From contig WJIV01000048.1 of assembly GCA_014730055.1 (NCBI GenBank), positions 1-40,600 of the forward strand: 40,600 nt of DNA, written 5' to 3'. This stretch comes from Candidatus Bathyarchaeota archaeon. GTDB taxonomy: Archaea > Thermoproteota > Bathyarchaeia > TCS64. How positions within the stretch are numbered: the first letter of the stretch is position 1; each line of letters opens with the position of its first letter. A model generated the notes under the pieces. The model was not told where the DNA came from, searched no databases, and was given only the letters and a program-made list of their open reading frames with translations. Shown piece after piece: positions 16,936 through 25,319 of the stretch. The position numbers and the translations under genes are program-made.

Positions 16936-18396
16936 CTATAGTCTACTTATTTTCTGACGAGTCTCGACCCATTTTTCATAGAGTTTGATGTAAGCTTTTG
17001 AGGTCTCTACTCTTGGCTCAAAGGATTTTTTCCATCGTACCATTTTATCAATTGATTCACTCAGGTCCCTATAGTAACCAACACCCTTAGCAGCAAGCAA
17101 AGCAGCTCCAACAGCCGTGGCATCATTAACCTGGGGAACCAGTATGGGAATTCCGAGTACATCCGCCTGGATCTGCATCCACAAGTCGGACTTTGAGTTT
17201 CCGCCACAAAACTTTAGGCAATTGAACTTCTTCCTAGTTACCCTCTCAAGTTGTTCGAGATTCATTTTGACGCCGTAGGAGTTAGCCTCAAAAATAGATC
17301 TCACTAGACATGATAAGCTGAAACCATGTGAACCTGTAATCGTTGGCTCCACAGGAAGATCACCTGTCTTATCGACATCCCAGAAAGGTGGGCCTGAGTT
17401 AAATAGATGCGGCCCCAGAAAGGACTGTAATCCATTTGAGCCTGGAGATATATTCTCAGCTAGTTTACTCAATTCATCATAGCATTTTCCACATCCAAAC
17501 TCATCTCTTACCCAACGTACCCCTCTACCTGTATACCCCACATTTGATTCAATGATCCAGCTATCCTCCAGTAAGTAGTTATTCGTCCATGTCCGTTTAT
17601 CCGAGTCAAGTACAGGTTCCTCTACCATTACCTGTACTGGTGTAGTAGTTCCTCCAACTGCTCCGACCTCATTATTTTTCGCTGCCATTCCCAATAGCCC
17701 GCACTGAGTATCGGCCCCACCTGTAACTACAGGAACACCTGACAGAAATCTTATGTTGTCCGGAATTGAATCCTGTACGAGTTCAAGTACTCTACCGTTC
17801 TCCTTCACATCAGGGAAGATGGATCTGTCCAGCCTTAGAGATTCTATAAGAGCTTGATCCCAATTTCCGTCCGCGATATTAAATAGACTCGTTTCACATG
17901 CACATGTACGCTCCGTAGCCTTTACCCCTGTAAGCTTGAAGTTGACCCAGTCACTGATCATTAGTATAGAGGATATCCGATTATACGACTCAGTTCGCTT
18001 ATCCTTGAGCCAGGGAAGAATTGAAGCAGCCATCCAGTTGGGAACTGGCCAGTGCCCTGATCTTTTGTACATCTCTTCACCAAATTCTTCCAGAATCCGA
18101 TATCCGTATCTCCTACTCTCGTCTGATAGGGGGACTTTGATCTCCTCGCCATCAGGATCAATCAGCACGAACTCTTCACGCATACCGGTACAGCAGACGG
18201 CTTGAATATCGAACTCTTTTCCATGAATAAGATCTGAGACTGAGCTGGTGATCATCATCCAAGCATCATTGCTATTCCATCTTTTTCTATCCCACACGTA
18301 TTCGGATCTTTCTAAAATATAACCAGTGGGAGATACGATTAGGGACTTGACTCCACCGGATCCGGAGTCAATGATAAGGAAGGCTTCATCTGACAA
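16936..18396 (-). CDS. FGGY-family carbohydrate kinase
   Basis: A 486-residue FGGY sugar kinase. The first ATP-binding motif is IIDSGSGGVKSLIV (residues 8-21), the hinge block VVTGGADTQCGLLGM is in the middle, and the second domain contains FCGGNSKSDLWMQIQADVLG and NDATAVGAALLA. The general look is closest to the xylulokinase/autoinducer-2-kinase side of the family, but substrate cannot be read. It should phosphorylate a ketose or sugar acid for the class II aldolase downstream. It starts with TTG only nine bases after the stop of the dehydrogenase gene, so the two are co-transcribed. Confidence 0.88.
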   Translation of the reverse strand: MSDEAFLIIDSGSGGVKSLIVSPTGYILERSEYVWDRKRWNSNDAWMMITSSVSDLIHGKEFDIQAVCCTGMREEFVLIDPDGEEIKVPLSDESRRYGYRILEEFGEEMYKRSGHWPVPNWMAASILPWLKDKRTESYNRISSILMISDWVNFKLTGVKATERTCACETSLFNIADGNWDQALIESLRLDRSIFPDVKENGRVLELVQDSIPDNIRFLSGVPVVTGGADTQCGLLGMAAKNNEVGAVGGTTTPVQVMVEEPVLDSDKRTWTNNYLLEDSWIIESNVGYTGRGVRWVRDEFGCGKCYDELSKLAENISPGSNGLQSFLGPHLFNSGPPFWDVDKTGDLPVEPTITGSHGFSLSCLVRSIFEANSYGVKMNLEQLERVTRKKFNCLKFCGGNSKSDLWMQIQADVLGIPILVPQVNDATAVGAALLAAKGVGYYRDLSESIDKMVRWKKSFEPRVETSKAYIKLYEKWVETRQKISRL

Positions 18397-18405
18397 TCTG
18401 GATCG

Positions 18406-19494
18406 CTACTCTTTCAACACTTCTTTGTTATAGACATGCATCTTTTGAATCGTTTCTCCCTTGAGAAAGCGTGCGACCTGCTGGGCTATCTGATTGTAAC
18501 CTCTCATCTCTGTTTCTGGAGATCTTCCCGCGGTATGAGGTGTTAAAGTGATATTGTCTAGATGGATTAAGGGATTATCTGGCTTTAGGGGGTCATCCTC
18601 AAAGACATCAAGAGCTGCTGAAGCAATAACGCCCTCTTTCAAGGCAATAAACAGAGCTTCCTCATCAATTATGCTACCTCTAGCAGTATTGATCAGGACA
18701 GCAGATTTTTTCATCTTAGAAAGAGCACTTGCATCAATCATATGATAAGTTTCTTTTGACAATGCTGCGTGGATAGAAACGAAATCAGACTCACCTAACA
18801 AGTAATCAAGATCAACCGGATCACAGCAATCAGCTACTAAGACACTCTCCTCAATATATGGATCAAATACTATTACCTTCATGTCAAATGCCTGAGCCCT
18901 TTTTGCTACTCTACTGCCTACCTGTCCGTAGCCGATCAATCCGAGGGTCTTTCCATTAGCTTCCATCCAGTTAAAGGAGCCAAGATAGCCAGAACGACTC
19001 ATTTCATTAATTTTCTCAAAGTATTCACCTGTCTTTATCTCCTTGTTATGCCGAGATACGTATCTCAGTTCACTCAAGATGAATCCAATGGTCTGATCCG
19101 CTACTGACTCAGCATTTCTACCAACCGCCCTCAGGACAATTATTCCCCTCTCAGTTGCAGCATCCTTATCGACGTTAACGGGGCCACCTCTAGATATTCC
19201 AATAACCTTAAGCTCATCGGAAGAATCCATTACTTCGCCTGTAAAAGGCGCGTATCCTGATACCGCGGCAGTACATCCTTTTATCGCTCTCTTGATCTCT
19301 TCGGGATCCCCGGATGCTTCCTTTACATTATTGATTATTTCAGTCGACCATTTGTATGGTCCTGCAATATTTTCCTTGTAAATAAGATTGTATTCTTGAG
19401 TTCTTTTAGGGAGAGCACTCTCAAAGGCACTTTTCCACATTTCCTCCGCTTTCTCTCTCATCCATTTGTCGTATAGAACAAGTATCTTGGGCAA
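18406..19494 (-). CDS. D-isomer-specific 2-hydroxyacid dehydrogenase
   Basis: A 362-residue NAD-dependent dehydrogenase of the phosphoglycerate/D-2-hydroxyacid group. The NAD site is LIGYGQVGSR with GxGxxG at 188-193, and the catalytic triad is Arg272 (NTARGS), Glu299 (DVFEDDP) and His320 (TPHTAG). The N-terminal 100 residues form the flavodoxin-like substrate domain. There is no ACT domain, so it is unlikely to be regulated PGDH of serine synthesis. First gene of the dehydrogenase-kinase-aldolase operon, which suggests it reduces or oxidises a sugar-derived hydroxyacid. TTG start at 19494. Confidence 0.85.
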   Translation of the reverse strand: MPKILVLYDKWMREKAEEMWKSAFESALPKRTQEYNLIYKENIAGPYKWSTEIINNVKEASGDPEEIKRAIKGCTAAVSGYAPFTGEVMDSSDELKVIGISRGGPVNVDKDAATERGIIVLRAVGRNAESVADQTIGFILSELRYVSRHNKEIKTGEYFEKINEMSRSGYLGSFNWMEANGKTLGLIGYGQVGSRVAKRAQAFDMKVIVFDPYIEESVLVADCCDPVDLDYLLGESDFVSIHAALSKETYHMIDASALSKMKKSAVLINTARGSIIDEEALFIALKEGVIASAALDVFEDDPLKPDNPLIHLDNITLTPHTAGRSPETEMRGYNQIAQQVARFLKGETIQKMHVYNKEVLKE

Positions 19495-19563
19495 GTTGAA
19501 TCGATTATCGTGTAGTCTGCCTAGTAATATGCGTTTCTTTAGAAGTAATTGGATCCTGGGATT

Positions 19564-19871
19564 TCAGGAATCATACAAAACTCTTTCGATATTACCATAG
19601 AGTATGTCCTCTTTCTCTTTTCTCGTAAGAACAGCTGAGTCCTTGATGGTTTCTACAGGATTATTCACTGCCATTGGAGCAGATCAGTCAGACCCTAGGA
19701 TAAGCCTATCAAAACCAACAGTATCAACGAGGAATCGAAGATTCCTGCTAGTAAAGGTTGTTGTATCATGCAGGAAGCGATCTAGGTAGGCATTTAGTGT
19801 GCTTTCAGCCCACCTTCATTCTCGAGGTATTGTCCAATCTCCCATCCTCCGAGGCAATTCCATACTAACTT
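19564..19871 (-). pseudogene. remnant of an amidohydrolase-2 (ACMSD-type) gene, C-terminal end
   Basis: The minus strand between genes carries a clear C-terminus of a PF04909-type amidohydrolase. One frame ending at TGA 19564-19566 reads FLHDTTTFTSRNLRFLVDT, then GFDRLILGSD, an in-frame TGA at 19684-19686, and SAPMAVNNPVETI followed by KEDILYGNIERVL, the usual Asp-metal motif and terminal helix. A preceding piece in another frame reads LVWNCLGGWEIGQYLENE, matching the HxGG strand. One stop and one frameshift near 19800 plus loss of the N-terminal two thirds show decay. It explains the 480-base gap between the dehydrogenase and the DUF362 gene. Confidence 0.75.
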
Positions 19872-19975
19872 TTATCCTCCTTTAGTGTTCCTGAACCTCT
19901 TAGGCTTAAAAATGGTGTTACATCTTTTACCCTATCTAAAAAATCCCCCAGGCACCAAATTATGAAAGTGGAGCG

Positions 19976-20803
19976 TTAGTTTTCAAAATCCCATTTCTGA
20001 TAGACCGCATCTATGCCATCACCAATAATCTCAATATTGTTTATCTCTCCTAATCCTTCCTCAGAAAGCCAGCGAATGTAGTCTATGGTCATGGGATCAA
20101 TTCCTATGCATCGGGCCCCCGTGGCATCGGCGGCAACTGGATCTGTACTAGCAATTATCGTATCCATCTTAACAGGAGTACCCTCCCAAGGACCTCTGCC
20201 AGATTTCCCGTAGAATCCATCTATCAAGGTGAGAGTTGGAGGTAGGGTCTTACAGATGTCATAGATTACGTTGTTCATTCCATGTCGATGCATAGGATAT
20301 TTAGCACGAGTTGTGAGCATACCAAACATATTCTTTAACCCCATTGTGATGACCGTATGATGAAGGGTTTTCATAGAGGGAACAGAGATTATCGCTGACT
20401 CCGTGGCCATTCGGGCAACTTTGAACTTTCTTATTTTACGAGGATTCTCTACAACTAGCTCAACCTTATCTTTGAGTTTTCTCATGTTGATGTACTCCGA
20501 GCCTACCCTATTGATTACATCAATCATACCCGTCTCAACAATAGCATCATCAGGACTGGTTATACCCCCCTCCGTCTCAACAACTAAAACCTTCTTTCCT
20601 AGGTCCTGTACCTTTCTTAAGACCGCTTCAACAACTATTGGATCAGTAGTTATACCAGTCTCATATGTGTGGCTAGTAATCAGATTGGGTTTGACAAGCA
20701 CAGTATCATATGGTTCAAGACTTTCCTTAAAGGAAATAAGATCTATAGCCCTGAATACAGGCTCTAGACCCCTCTCTCCTTTCACTACAGCTACCCTCGA
20801 CAT
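19976..20803 (-). CDS. DUF362 domain protein
   Basis: A 275-residue DUF362 protein. Typical elements are the opening VAVVKG, then VLVKPNLI with later TDPIVVEAVL, KVLVVETEGG, and the second half MGLKNMFGML plus LTLIDGFYGKSGRGPWEG and STDPVAADATGA. Biochemistry of the family is poorly known; some members carry ferredoxin-type clusters, but this one has only two isolated Cys, so no iron-sulfur cluster is expected. It is full length for the shorter, ferredoxin-less form. Upstream lies a long intergenic stretch (20804-21082) that contains no gene and serves as divergent promoter space with the SDR gene. Confidence 0.8.
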   Translation of the reverse strand: MSRVAVVKGERGLEPVFRAIDLISFKESLEPYDTVLVKPNLITSHTYETGITTDPIVVEAVLRKVQDLGKKVLVVETEGGITSPDDAIVETGMIDVINRVGSEYINMRKLKDKVELVVENPRKIRKFKVARMATESAIISVPSMKTLHHTVITMGLKNMFGMLTTRAKYPMHRHGMNNVIYDICKTLPPTLTLIDGFYGKSGRGPWEGTPVKMDTIIASTDPVAADATGARCIGIDPMTIDYIRWLSEEGLGEINNIEIIGDGIDAVYQKWDFEN

Positions 20804-21082
20804 AGAATATTTACTGTAATAGAATCTATTAATAGTTCATATACCTCAAGAAAATTATGAGCGGGATTAAATGACCAATATGGCTGCTAGTATCTCTGTT
20901 GTTCTCTTTATAACATCACTACAGGTATGGCTACCGGGGACCAATTAGGTCAGCGAGAGATTGAGTCCTAAGTTTAAATCTACAGAAAATAGATCCGGTA
21001 AGAATCGAGATTTTCTAACGTAGTTCATGTATGTTTATCAAAAATAGGAAATTGTTTTTCGTACACATTACTTTACTTTACC

Positions 21083-21907
21083 ATGGGAAGACTAGATGGA
21101 AAAGTCTCGTTAATTACAGGAGGAGCATCAGGTATAGGAGAGGCAACAGCTAAACTGTTTGTCTCTGAAGGATCATCAGTTGTTATTGCTGATATTCAAG
21201 ATGATCGAGGTGAAGAGCTCGCTAATGAGATCGCTGCAGATTACATACACGTTGATGTAAGTTTGGAGGATGATATAAGGGCGGGTTTAAATTTTACTCT
21301 TGAGAAATACGGCCATATTGACTGCGTTTTTAATAACGCGGGTATTGCAGGTGCTGTGGGAGATCTCGATGAAGTAACAGTTGAGATGTTCGATAAGACA
21401 ATAGCTGTAAATCTAAGAGGTGTATATCTGGGGACAAAATACGCCGCTAGAGCCATGAAGAAACAGGGTTCTGGAAGCATAATTAACACCAGCAGCATAG
21501 CAGCAATTAGAACCGGATACGGTAACCATATCTACAGTGCCTCCAAAGCTGGGGTTCTACAGTTCACAAGATCTGTATCCATGGAACTGGGAAAAGACAA
21601 TATAAGAGCAAACTGCATTTTACCAGGGTTTATACCGACTCCCATGATAGCTATCGCCCGTGGTATACCCGTTGAAGAAGCTGACAAGAAGATATCTGTA
21701 ATAAAGGAATCATTTGAGGGAGCTCAACCTATTAAGAGACCTGGATCAGTTAATGATATAGCAAATGCGGCATTGTGGCTTGCATCCGATGAGAGCAGTT
21801 TCGTAACAGGTCACGCCTTAGTTGTTGATGGAGGTGTAACTGGTGGTAGAAAGTGGAGTGACTACATGGGAGCATTAAGATCTTTTGAAAAAGATTTGGG
21901 TGTATAG
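21083..21907 (+). CDS. classical short-chain dehydrogenase/reductase
   Basis: A 274-residue classical SDR. Cofactor motif TGGASGIG (12-19), NNAG (85-88), catalytic Ser138, Tyr151 and Lys155 (YSASK) are all present. The acidic end of strand two (VIADIQD) favours NAD over NADP. The IPTPM block and the LASDESSFVTGHALVVDGG terminus are those of 3-oxoacyl/alcohol dehydrogenase-like members. Substrate is unknown: alcohols, hydroxysteroid-like or sugar substrates are all possible. It is a single gene on the plus strand with minus-strand neighbours on both sides, so no operon clue is available. Confidence 0.88.
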   Translation: MGRLDGKVSLITGGASGIGEATAKLFVSEGSSVVIADIQDDRGEELANEIAADYIHVDVSLEDDIRAGLNFTLEKYGHIDCVFNNAGIAGAVGDLDEVTVEMFDKTIAVNLRGVYLGTKYAARAMKKQGSGSIINTSSIAAIRTGYGNHIYSASKAGVLQFTRSVSMELGKDNIRANCILPGFIPTPMIAIARGIPVEEADKKISVIKESFEGAQPIKRPGSVNDIANAALWLASDESSFVTGHALVVDGGVTGGRKWSDYMGALRSFEKDLGV

Positions 21908-21934
21908 TGAAAAACTTGATTTATCTATCATCTA

Positions 21935-22447
21935 TTAATCTTCTGAGAGTTGATCTTTCTTTTCACTAGTCGGTGGTAAACCGGTAAAAACATTCGCTTT
22001 ACTAACTGGTTTACCGGCTAATCTTCTAAAGGAGTTAATCTGACCTACATGTGTGAAAGCGTCCGCTAAAGGACCATTGAGGATATGCCAGAAGGGATAG
22101 TCTCTTATCTTAATTTCAGTTATTTCATGATTTTCCATATTTTGAGTTGTTTCTCTAAGATTTTTTATGATCTCTAAAGTCTGGTAGATAATCTCACTTG
22201 TTTCATCGGGACTTTGAAAGCCCTGTTTGTTAAAAGATATATTCATCCAGTTTACCAGTCCCCAGATGTGGCTTATTATTTCCCCAATACTCATGCAATC
22301 CTCACTGGGTCTAAAACTATACTCTTTCTCACCTAACCCTTCAGTAGCCCAGTAAAATCTAAATCCTAAACCGTCGAATAATCGAGTAAAAATACCTCCA
22401 GGATTTGCATTCTCTGGGTATTCAGGGATGTGATAGTAAAAATCCAT
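21935..22447 (-). CDS. DinB-like four-helix-bundle protein
   Basis: A 170-residue protein with the DinB/YfiT pattern: FDGLGFRFYWATEGL as first helix, SIGEIISHIWGLVNWM carrying the metal-ligand His60 in helix two, and DAFTHVGQINSFRRLAGKP with His133 in helix four. Where family members usually have a second His four residues before the last one, this sequence has Asp129, with another His at 121; metal binding may be altered. Bacterial relatives are thiol-dependent transferases or DNA-damage-induced proteins of unclear role. It is convergent with the SDR gene and ends 27 bases after it. Confidence 0.7.
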   Translation of the reverse strand: MDFYYHIPEYPENANPGGIFTRLFDGLGFRFYWATEGLGEKEYSFRPSEDCMSIGEIISHIWGLVNWMNISFNKQGFQSPDETSEIIYQTLEIIKNLRETTQNMENHEITEIKIRDYPFWHILNGPLADAFTHVGQINSFRRLAGKPVSKANVFTGLPPTSEKKDQLSED

Positions 22448-22534
22448 ATTCTAGTATTCAGAGTTGAGGATAAAAAATTTCAGTTAAATTTTCTATAAAC
22501 TGTAACTCTAATTCGAAGAAAATAAGAATATTGG

Positions 22535-23350
22535 CTATAGGAGCCTAGTTCTCTGTAACCTTGTCTGACAGTAAAATGCTTTGTAAACGGTAGGTATGTC
22601 ATCAGCTTCATATACGGTAGTCTGACCGTCAACTCTCTTTGTTCCCGGCATCCAGCAAGCTGCATCAGCTGCACCAGTATCACTAAAACGCATTTCAAGA
22701 CAGTATGGTGGTTCTGGTAGGTCCACAGGCATGATCTCCCCTTTCTCAAGGCGTTCAAGGGCTCTTATTACACCCTCCGCAATTATTTTACGTGCTCTTA
22801 CAGGGTGCTTGTTTCGTGCAACATATCTTCCCATACCATACTTAACAACGGAGAACTCTGTTGTAGGGCTAAGATCCTTGCCCTCCTTATGATAATAATC
22901 ATCACCTGAAGCGAAAACCAAAGGCACATCGAAGCTACTAGCATAGTAAGCAGCGAGTCCAGCCTCTCCAAGTTTCTTTCCGTTTATTTTAACATGTTGA
23001 ACCTCCCATACGTGGCTAAGGTTGGCACCCAATACACCTCTCATTGCGTGGGCGAAGAACATAAAACCGTCATAGGAAGAATCTATCCCATACATCTGGT
23101 CCAGTATCTCGGGGCTTTGCCTGATCAGATCAACTGTCTCTGGAAGCTTCTCAAAATCTATATTTAATCCTTTACCATGACTATCATTGATCACTATCTC
23201 GGCTTCCGGTTTATATCCAAGAATAGCCTCACAGAGTGCCACCATCTCCATGGTTTGAAGTCTCTTATTCTCCTGCTGATCTACTTGTTCACGACTTCTA
23301 GTGGCAATGCCGCTTACGCCTTCTTGGTCGCTGCTGATGTATAGTTTCAT
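22535..23350 (-). CDS. dppA: D-aminopeptidase DppA-like, family M55
   Basis: A 271-residue M55 peptidase. Zinc ligands of Bacillus DppA are recognisable: Asp8 and Glu10 (SSDQEG), His58 in NDSHG, His101 in FFAHAM, and Glu129 in KLGEAG, with His113 in LSHVWE in place of the catalytic His. The family removes N-terminal D-amino acids from short peptides and forms a decameric ring. Its ATG overlaps the stop codon of the DUF3830 gene by four bases, so the two are translationally coupled. The pair may handle D-peptides or amide-bearing cyclic products together with the amidohydrolases nearby; that link is inference. Confidence 0.88.
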   Translation of the reverse strand: MKLYISSDQEGVSGIATRSREQVDQQENKRLQTMEMVALCEAILGYKPEAEIVINDSHGKGLNIDFEKLPETVDLIRQSPEILDQMYGIDSSYDGFMFFAHAMRGVLGANLSHVWEVQHVKINGKKLGEAGLAAYYASSFDVPLVFASGDDYYHKEGKDLSPTTEFSVVKYGMGRYVARNKHPVRARKIIAEGVIRALERLEKGEIMPVDLPEPPYCLEMRFSDTGAADAACWMPGTKRVDGQTTVYEADDIPTVYKAFYCQTRLQRTRLL

Positions 23351-23787
23351 TTATGCTCCCTTAGGATTATTTTCTGCTGGCCATGCCGACCTATATGGCG
23401 ACCTAAATCGTAGAGTTCTTCGAGGTCCTCTGTAATCTTGGCGAAGATATATGTTGGTTCTACTCCCTCGGGTGGCCCAAAAAACCTGCATTTCCCATAT
23501 GTTATAAATAATCCATGACCCACAGGATAAAAGCCTACTTCTCCAGCAGAGCCATATATGCTGGGATTCTCAGTGTAGTCTGGAAAATCTGCATTAGGCC
23601 AAAGTCCGTGATCCCTTGCCATTTGCTTAAGTACTGAATCATGGCACTGTAGTCCTTGTCCACTCCAGAACTGATGCCAAGTCACGCTCTCGAGAGGTAA
23701 AATGCTCAGAAACGCTTTCACAGTTTTAGGCGCTTTTTCCGGCATAAGTTTTGATATGAAGGTTTTTTCTCCTATTTGAATCTCCAT
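23347..23787 (-). CDS. DUF3830 family protein, cyclophilin-like fold
   Basis: A 146-residue protein of the DUF3830 (PF12903-like) family. The start MEIQIGEKTFISKLMPEKAP followed by KTVKAFLSILPL, the W-x-G stretch, and the central ENPSIYGSAGEVGFYPVGHG with terminal ICP-like strand are the recurring pattern. The fold is predicted cyclophilin-like, and the family is often found beside M55 peptidases and amidase-type genes; no reaction is established. The frame opens with TTG at 23802, but ATG 23787 gives the conserved N-terminus. Shares a 121-base divergent promoter region with the amidohydrolase gene at 23910. Confidence 0.8.
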   Translation of the reverse strand: MEIQIGEKTFISKLMPEKAPKTVKAFLSILPLESVTWHQFWSGQGLQCHDSVLKQMARDHGLWPNADFPDYTENPSIYGSAGEVGFYPVGHGLFITYGKCRFFGPPEGVEPTYIFAKITEDLEELYDLGRHIGRHGQQKIILREHK

Positions 23788-23909
23788 CTCTCTTACAGTC
23801 AAAATAGCTCAGGAATAACCCGTTTTGTGAGCATAAAAAATGTATTAGTCCTTTTAACTGAAATGTTATACCTCAATTCTCCTATTCATCTAATCTGGAG
23901 ACCGAATGT

Positions 23910-25319
23910 ATGCTCATTAAAAACGGACTGGTAGTAACCATGGATCCAGATAGAAATGTAATAAGGAATGGGGCCGTAGCCATTGAAAATGAATCAATAG
24001 TGGATGTTGGAAAGACTGAGAGGCTTGAGAAGGAATACTATCATTTGGATGCTATTGATGCAACCAATAAAATGATACTACCTGGTTTTGTAAATACACA
24101 TAATCACATTTATCAGACAATTATGAGAGGCCTAAGTGATGATGGAGAGAGCAGGCATTCAAGTCAATATAGATGGGACATACCCCTATTAAGAGGATTA
24201 ACAAAGGAAGCCTGCTATGCCTCTGGGATGTTATCCTCTATCGAGATGATAAGAAGCGGAATTACAACAACCCAGGACAGCCACTACATCAACTTTCACG
24301 GTGATGCTATAGATGGGATAGCTGAGTCAGCCAAGGAGTCCGGGTTAAGACTTGTATTAGGAAGGGGCTCGTGGGACTTACAGGGACTTGCTCCCGAGGA
24401 ATTAACTGAGGACGTCCCAAGCGCAATTAGTGAGAGCAAAAAAGTTGCGAATAGATGGCACGATGGCGACATGATAAATGTGATTCTCGAAGCGTCTCTA
24501 CTAAGTCAGGTTACAGATGAACTGATAGTTGAGACAAAAGAGACGGCTAGAGAACTTGGGTTAGGATGGGGAATTCATATCCAAGGCCCATTGGGTAGTC
24601 ACAAGGATGATCCAAGAAGCAAAAATGATTCCTTAAGACAATACGGAGGCAGGGCTATCGAGTATCTTAACAGTTTGAAGGTACTTGGGCCTAATTCTTT
24701 ACTTGTGCACTGCACTTTTACAACAAATAGGGAGATACCAATACTTGCTCAAACCAATACACCAGTTGCACATTGCCCCTGTGCGAACGCCTGGGCGGGT
24801 AGAAGCGTGGTGACACCTATTCCCAGCATGCTAAGTAGAGGGGTAAACGTTGGATTGGGAACCGATGGGGCGCTAACAAATGACAGCCTTGATATGATCC
24901 ACGCTATGAATTTCTGTGCCCTGATTCACAAAGTTAACTACGGAGATATCACTGTTATGACCGCTGAAGATGTTCTTGAGATATCGACAATAAAAGCTGT
25001 GAAGGCATTAGGAATTGATCATCTAGTAGGATCTATTGAACCCAGTAAGAAGGCTGATCTGGTCATTATAGATAATAAATCAATTGGTATGACTCCAGCG
25101 CTACTTCCCATTAAAAACCTCATTTACAGCGCTTCCTCAAACTGTATTGACACGGTAATCATCAATGGTAAAATAGCTTTAAAGGAAAGAAAATTCTCGC
25201 TACTTGATCCACTTGAAACAGTTAAGACAGCTGAAAAGCAAGCCCAGAAAATTCTGGAGAAAAGTGGGTATTTAGAGGACGAGAGATTCCTTTTAAGAGG
25301 TAAATTTAACTATCTCTAA
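23910..25319 (+). CDS. amidohydrolase, TrzN/AtzB- or SAH-deaminase-like, altered active site
   Basis: A 469-residue metal-dependent hydrolase with the two-part beta-sandwich and TIM barrel of the cytosine deaminase/TrzN group. Ligands visible are His64 and His66 (NTHNH), His223 (WGIHIQG), His267 (LVHCT) and Asp319 (GTDGA). The catalytic Glu that normally stands three residues after the third His is replaced here: the sequence is HIQG, with Gln225 and Gly226. So either another acid takes over or substrate range differs from classical deaminases. A GGAG motif lies nine bases before ATG 23910. The gene is divergent from DUF3830-dppA and its last 14 bases overlap the convergent second amidohydrolase. 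Confidence 0.85.
   Translation: MLIKNGLVVTMDPDRNVIRNGAVAIENESIVDVGKTERLEKEYYHLDAIDATNKMILPGFVNTHNHIYQTIMRGLSDDGESRHSSQYRWDIPLLRGLTKEACYASGMLSSIEMIRSGITTTQDSHYINFHGDAIDGIAESAKESGLRLVLGRGSWDLQGLAPEELTEDVPSAISESKKVANRWHDGDMINVILEASLLSQVTDELIVETKETARELGLGWGIHIQGPLGSHKDDPRSKNDSLRQYGGRAIEYLNSLKVLGPNSLLVHCTFTTNREIPILAQTNTPVAHCPCANAWAGRSVVTPIPSMLSRGVNVGLGTDGALTNDSLDMIHAMNFCALIHKVNYGDITVMTAEDVLEISTIKAVKALGIDHLVGSIEPSKKADLVIIDNKSIGMTPALLPIKNLIYSASSNCIDTVIINGKIALKERKFSLLDPLETVKTAEKQAQKILEKSGYLEDERFLLRGKFNYL

Noticed and set aside
19684..19686. In-frame TGA as selenocysteine or recoded stop
   Set aside because: The frame also contains a frameshift and lacks most of the protein, so decay is the simpler reading; no SECIS-like hairpin was seen.
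19604..19789. 61-codon plus-strand ORF in the gap before the DUF362 gene
   Set aside because: The opposite strand shows a recognisable amidohydrolase remnant, so the plus-strand frame is its shadow.
20403..20819. 138-codon plus-strand frame opposite the DUF362 gene
   Set aside because: Antisense shadow; the DUF362 protein has all its family motifs.
22480..22758. Open frame of 92 codons on the minus strand overlapping the end of dppA
   Set aside because: It overlaps the M55 coding region in another frame on the same strand, is rich in residues typical of shadows, and has no family features.
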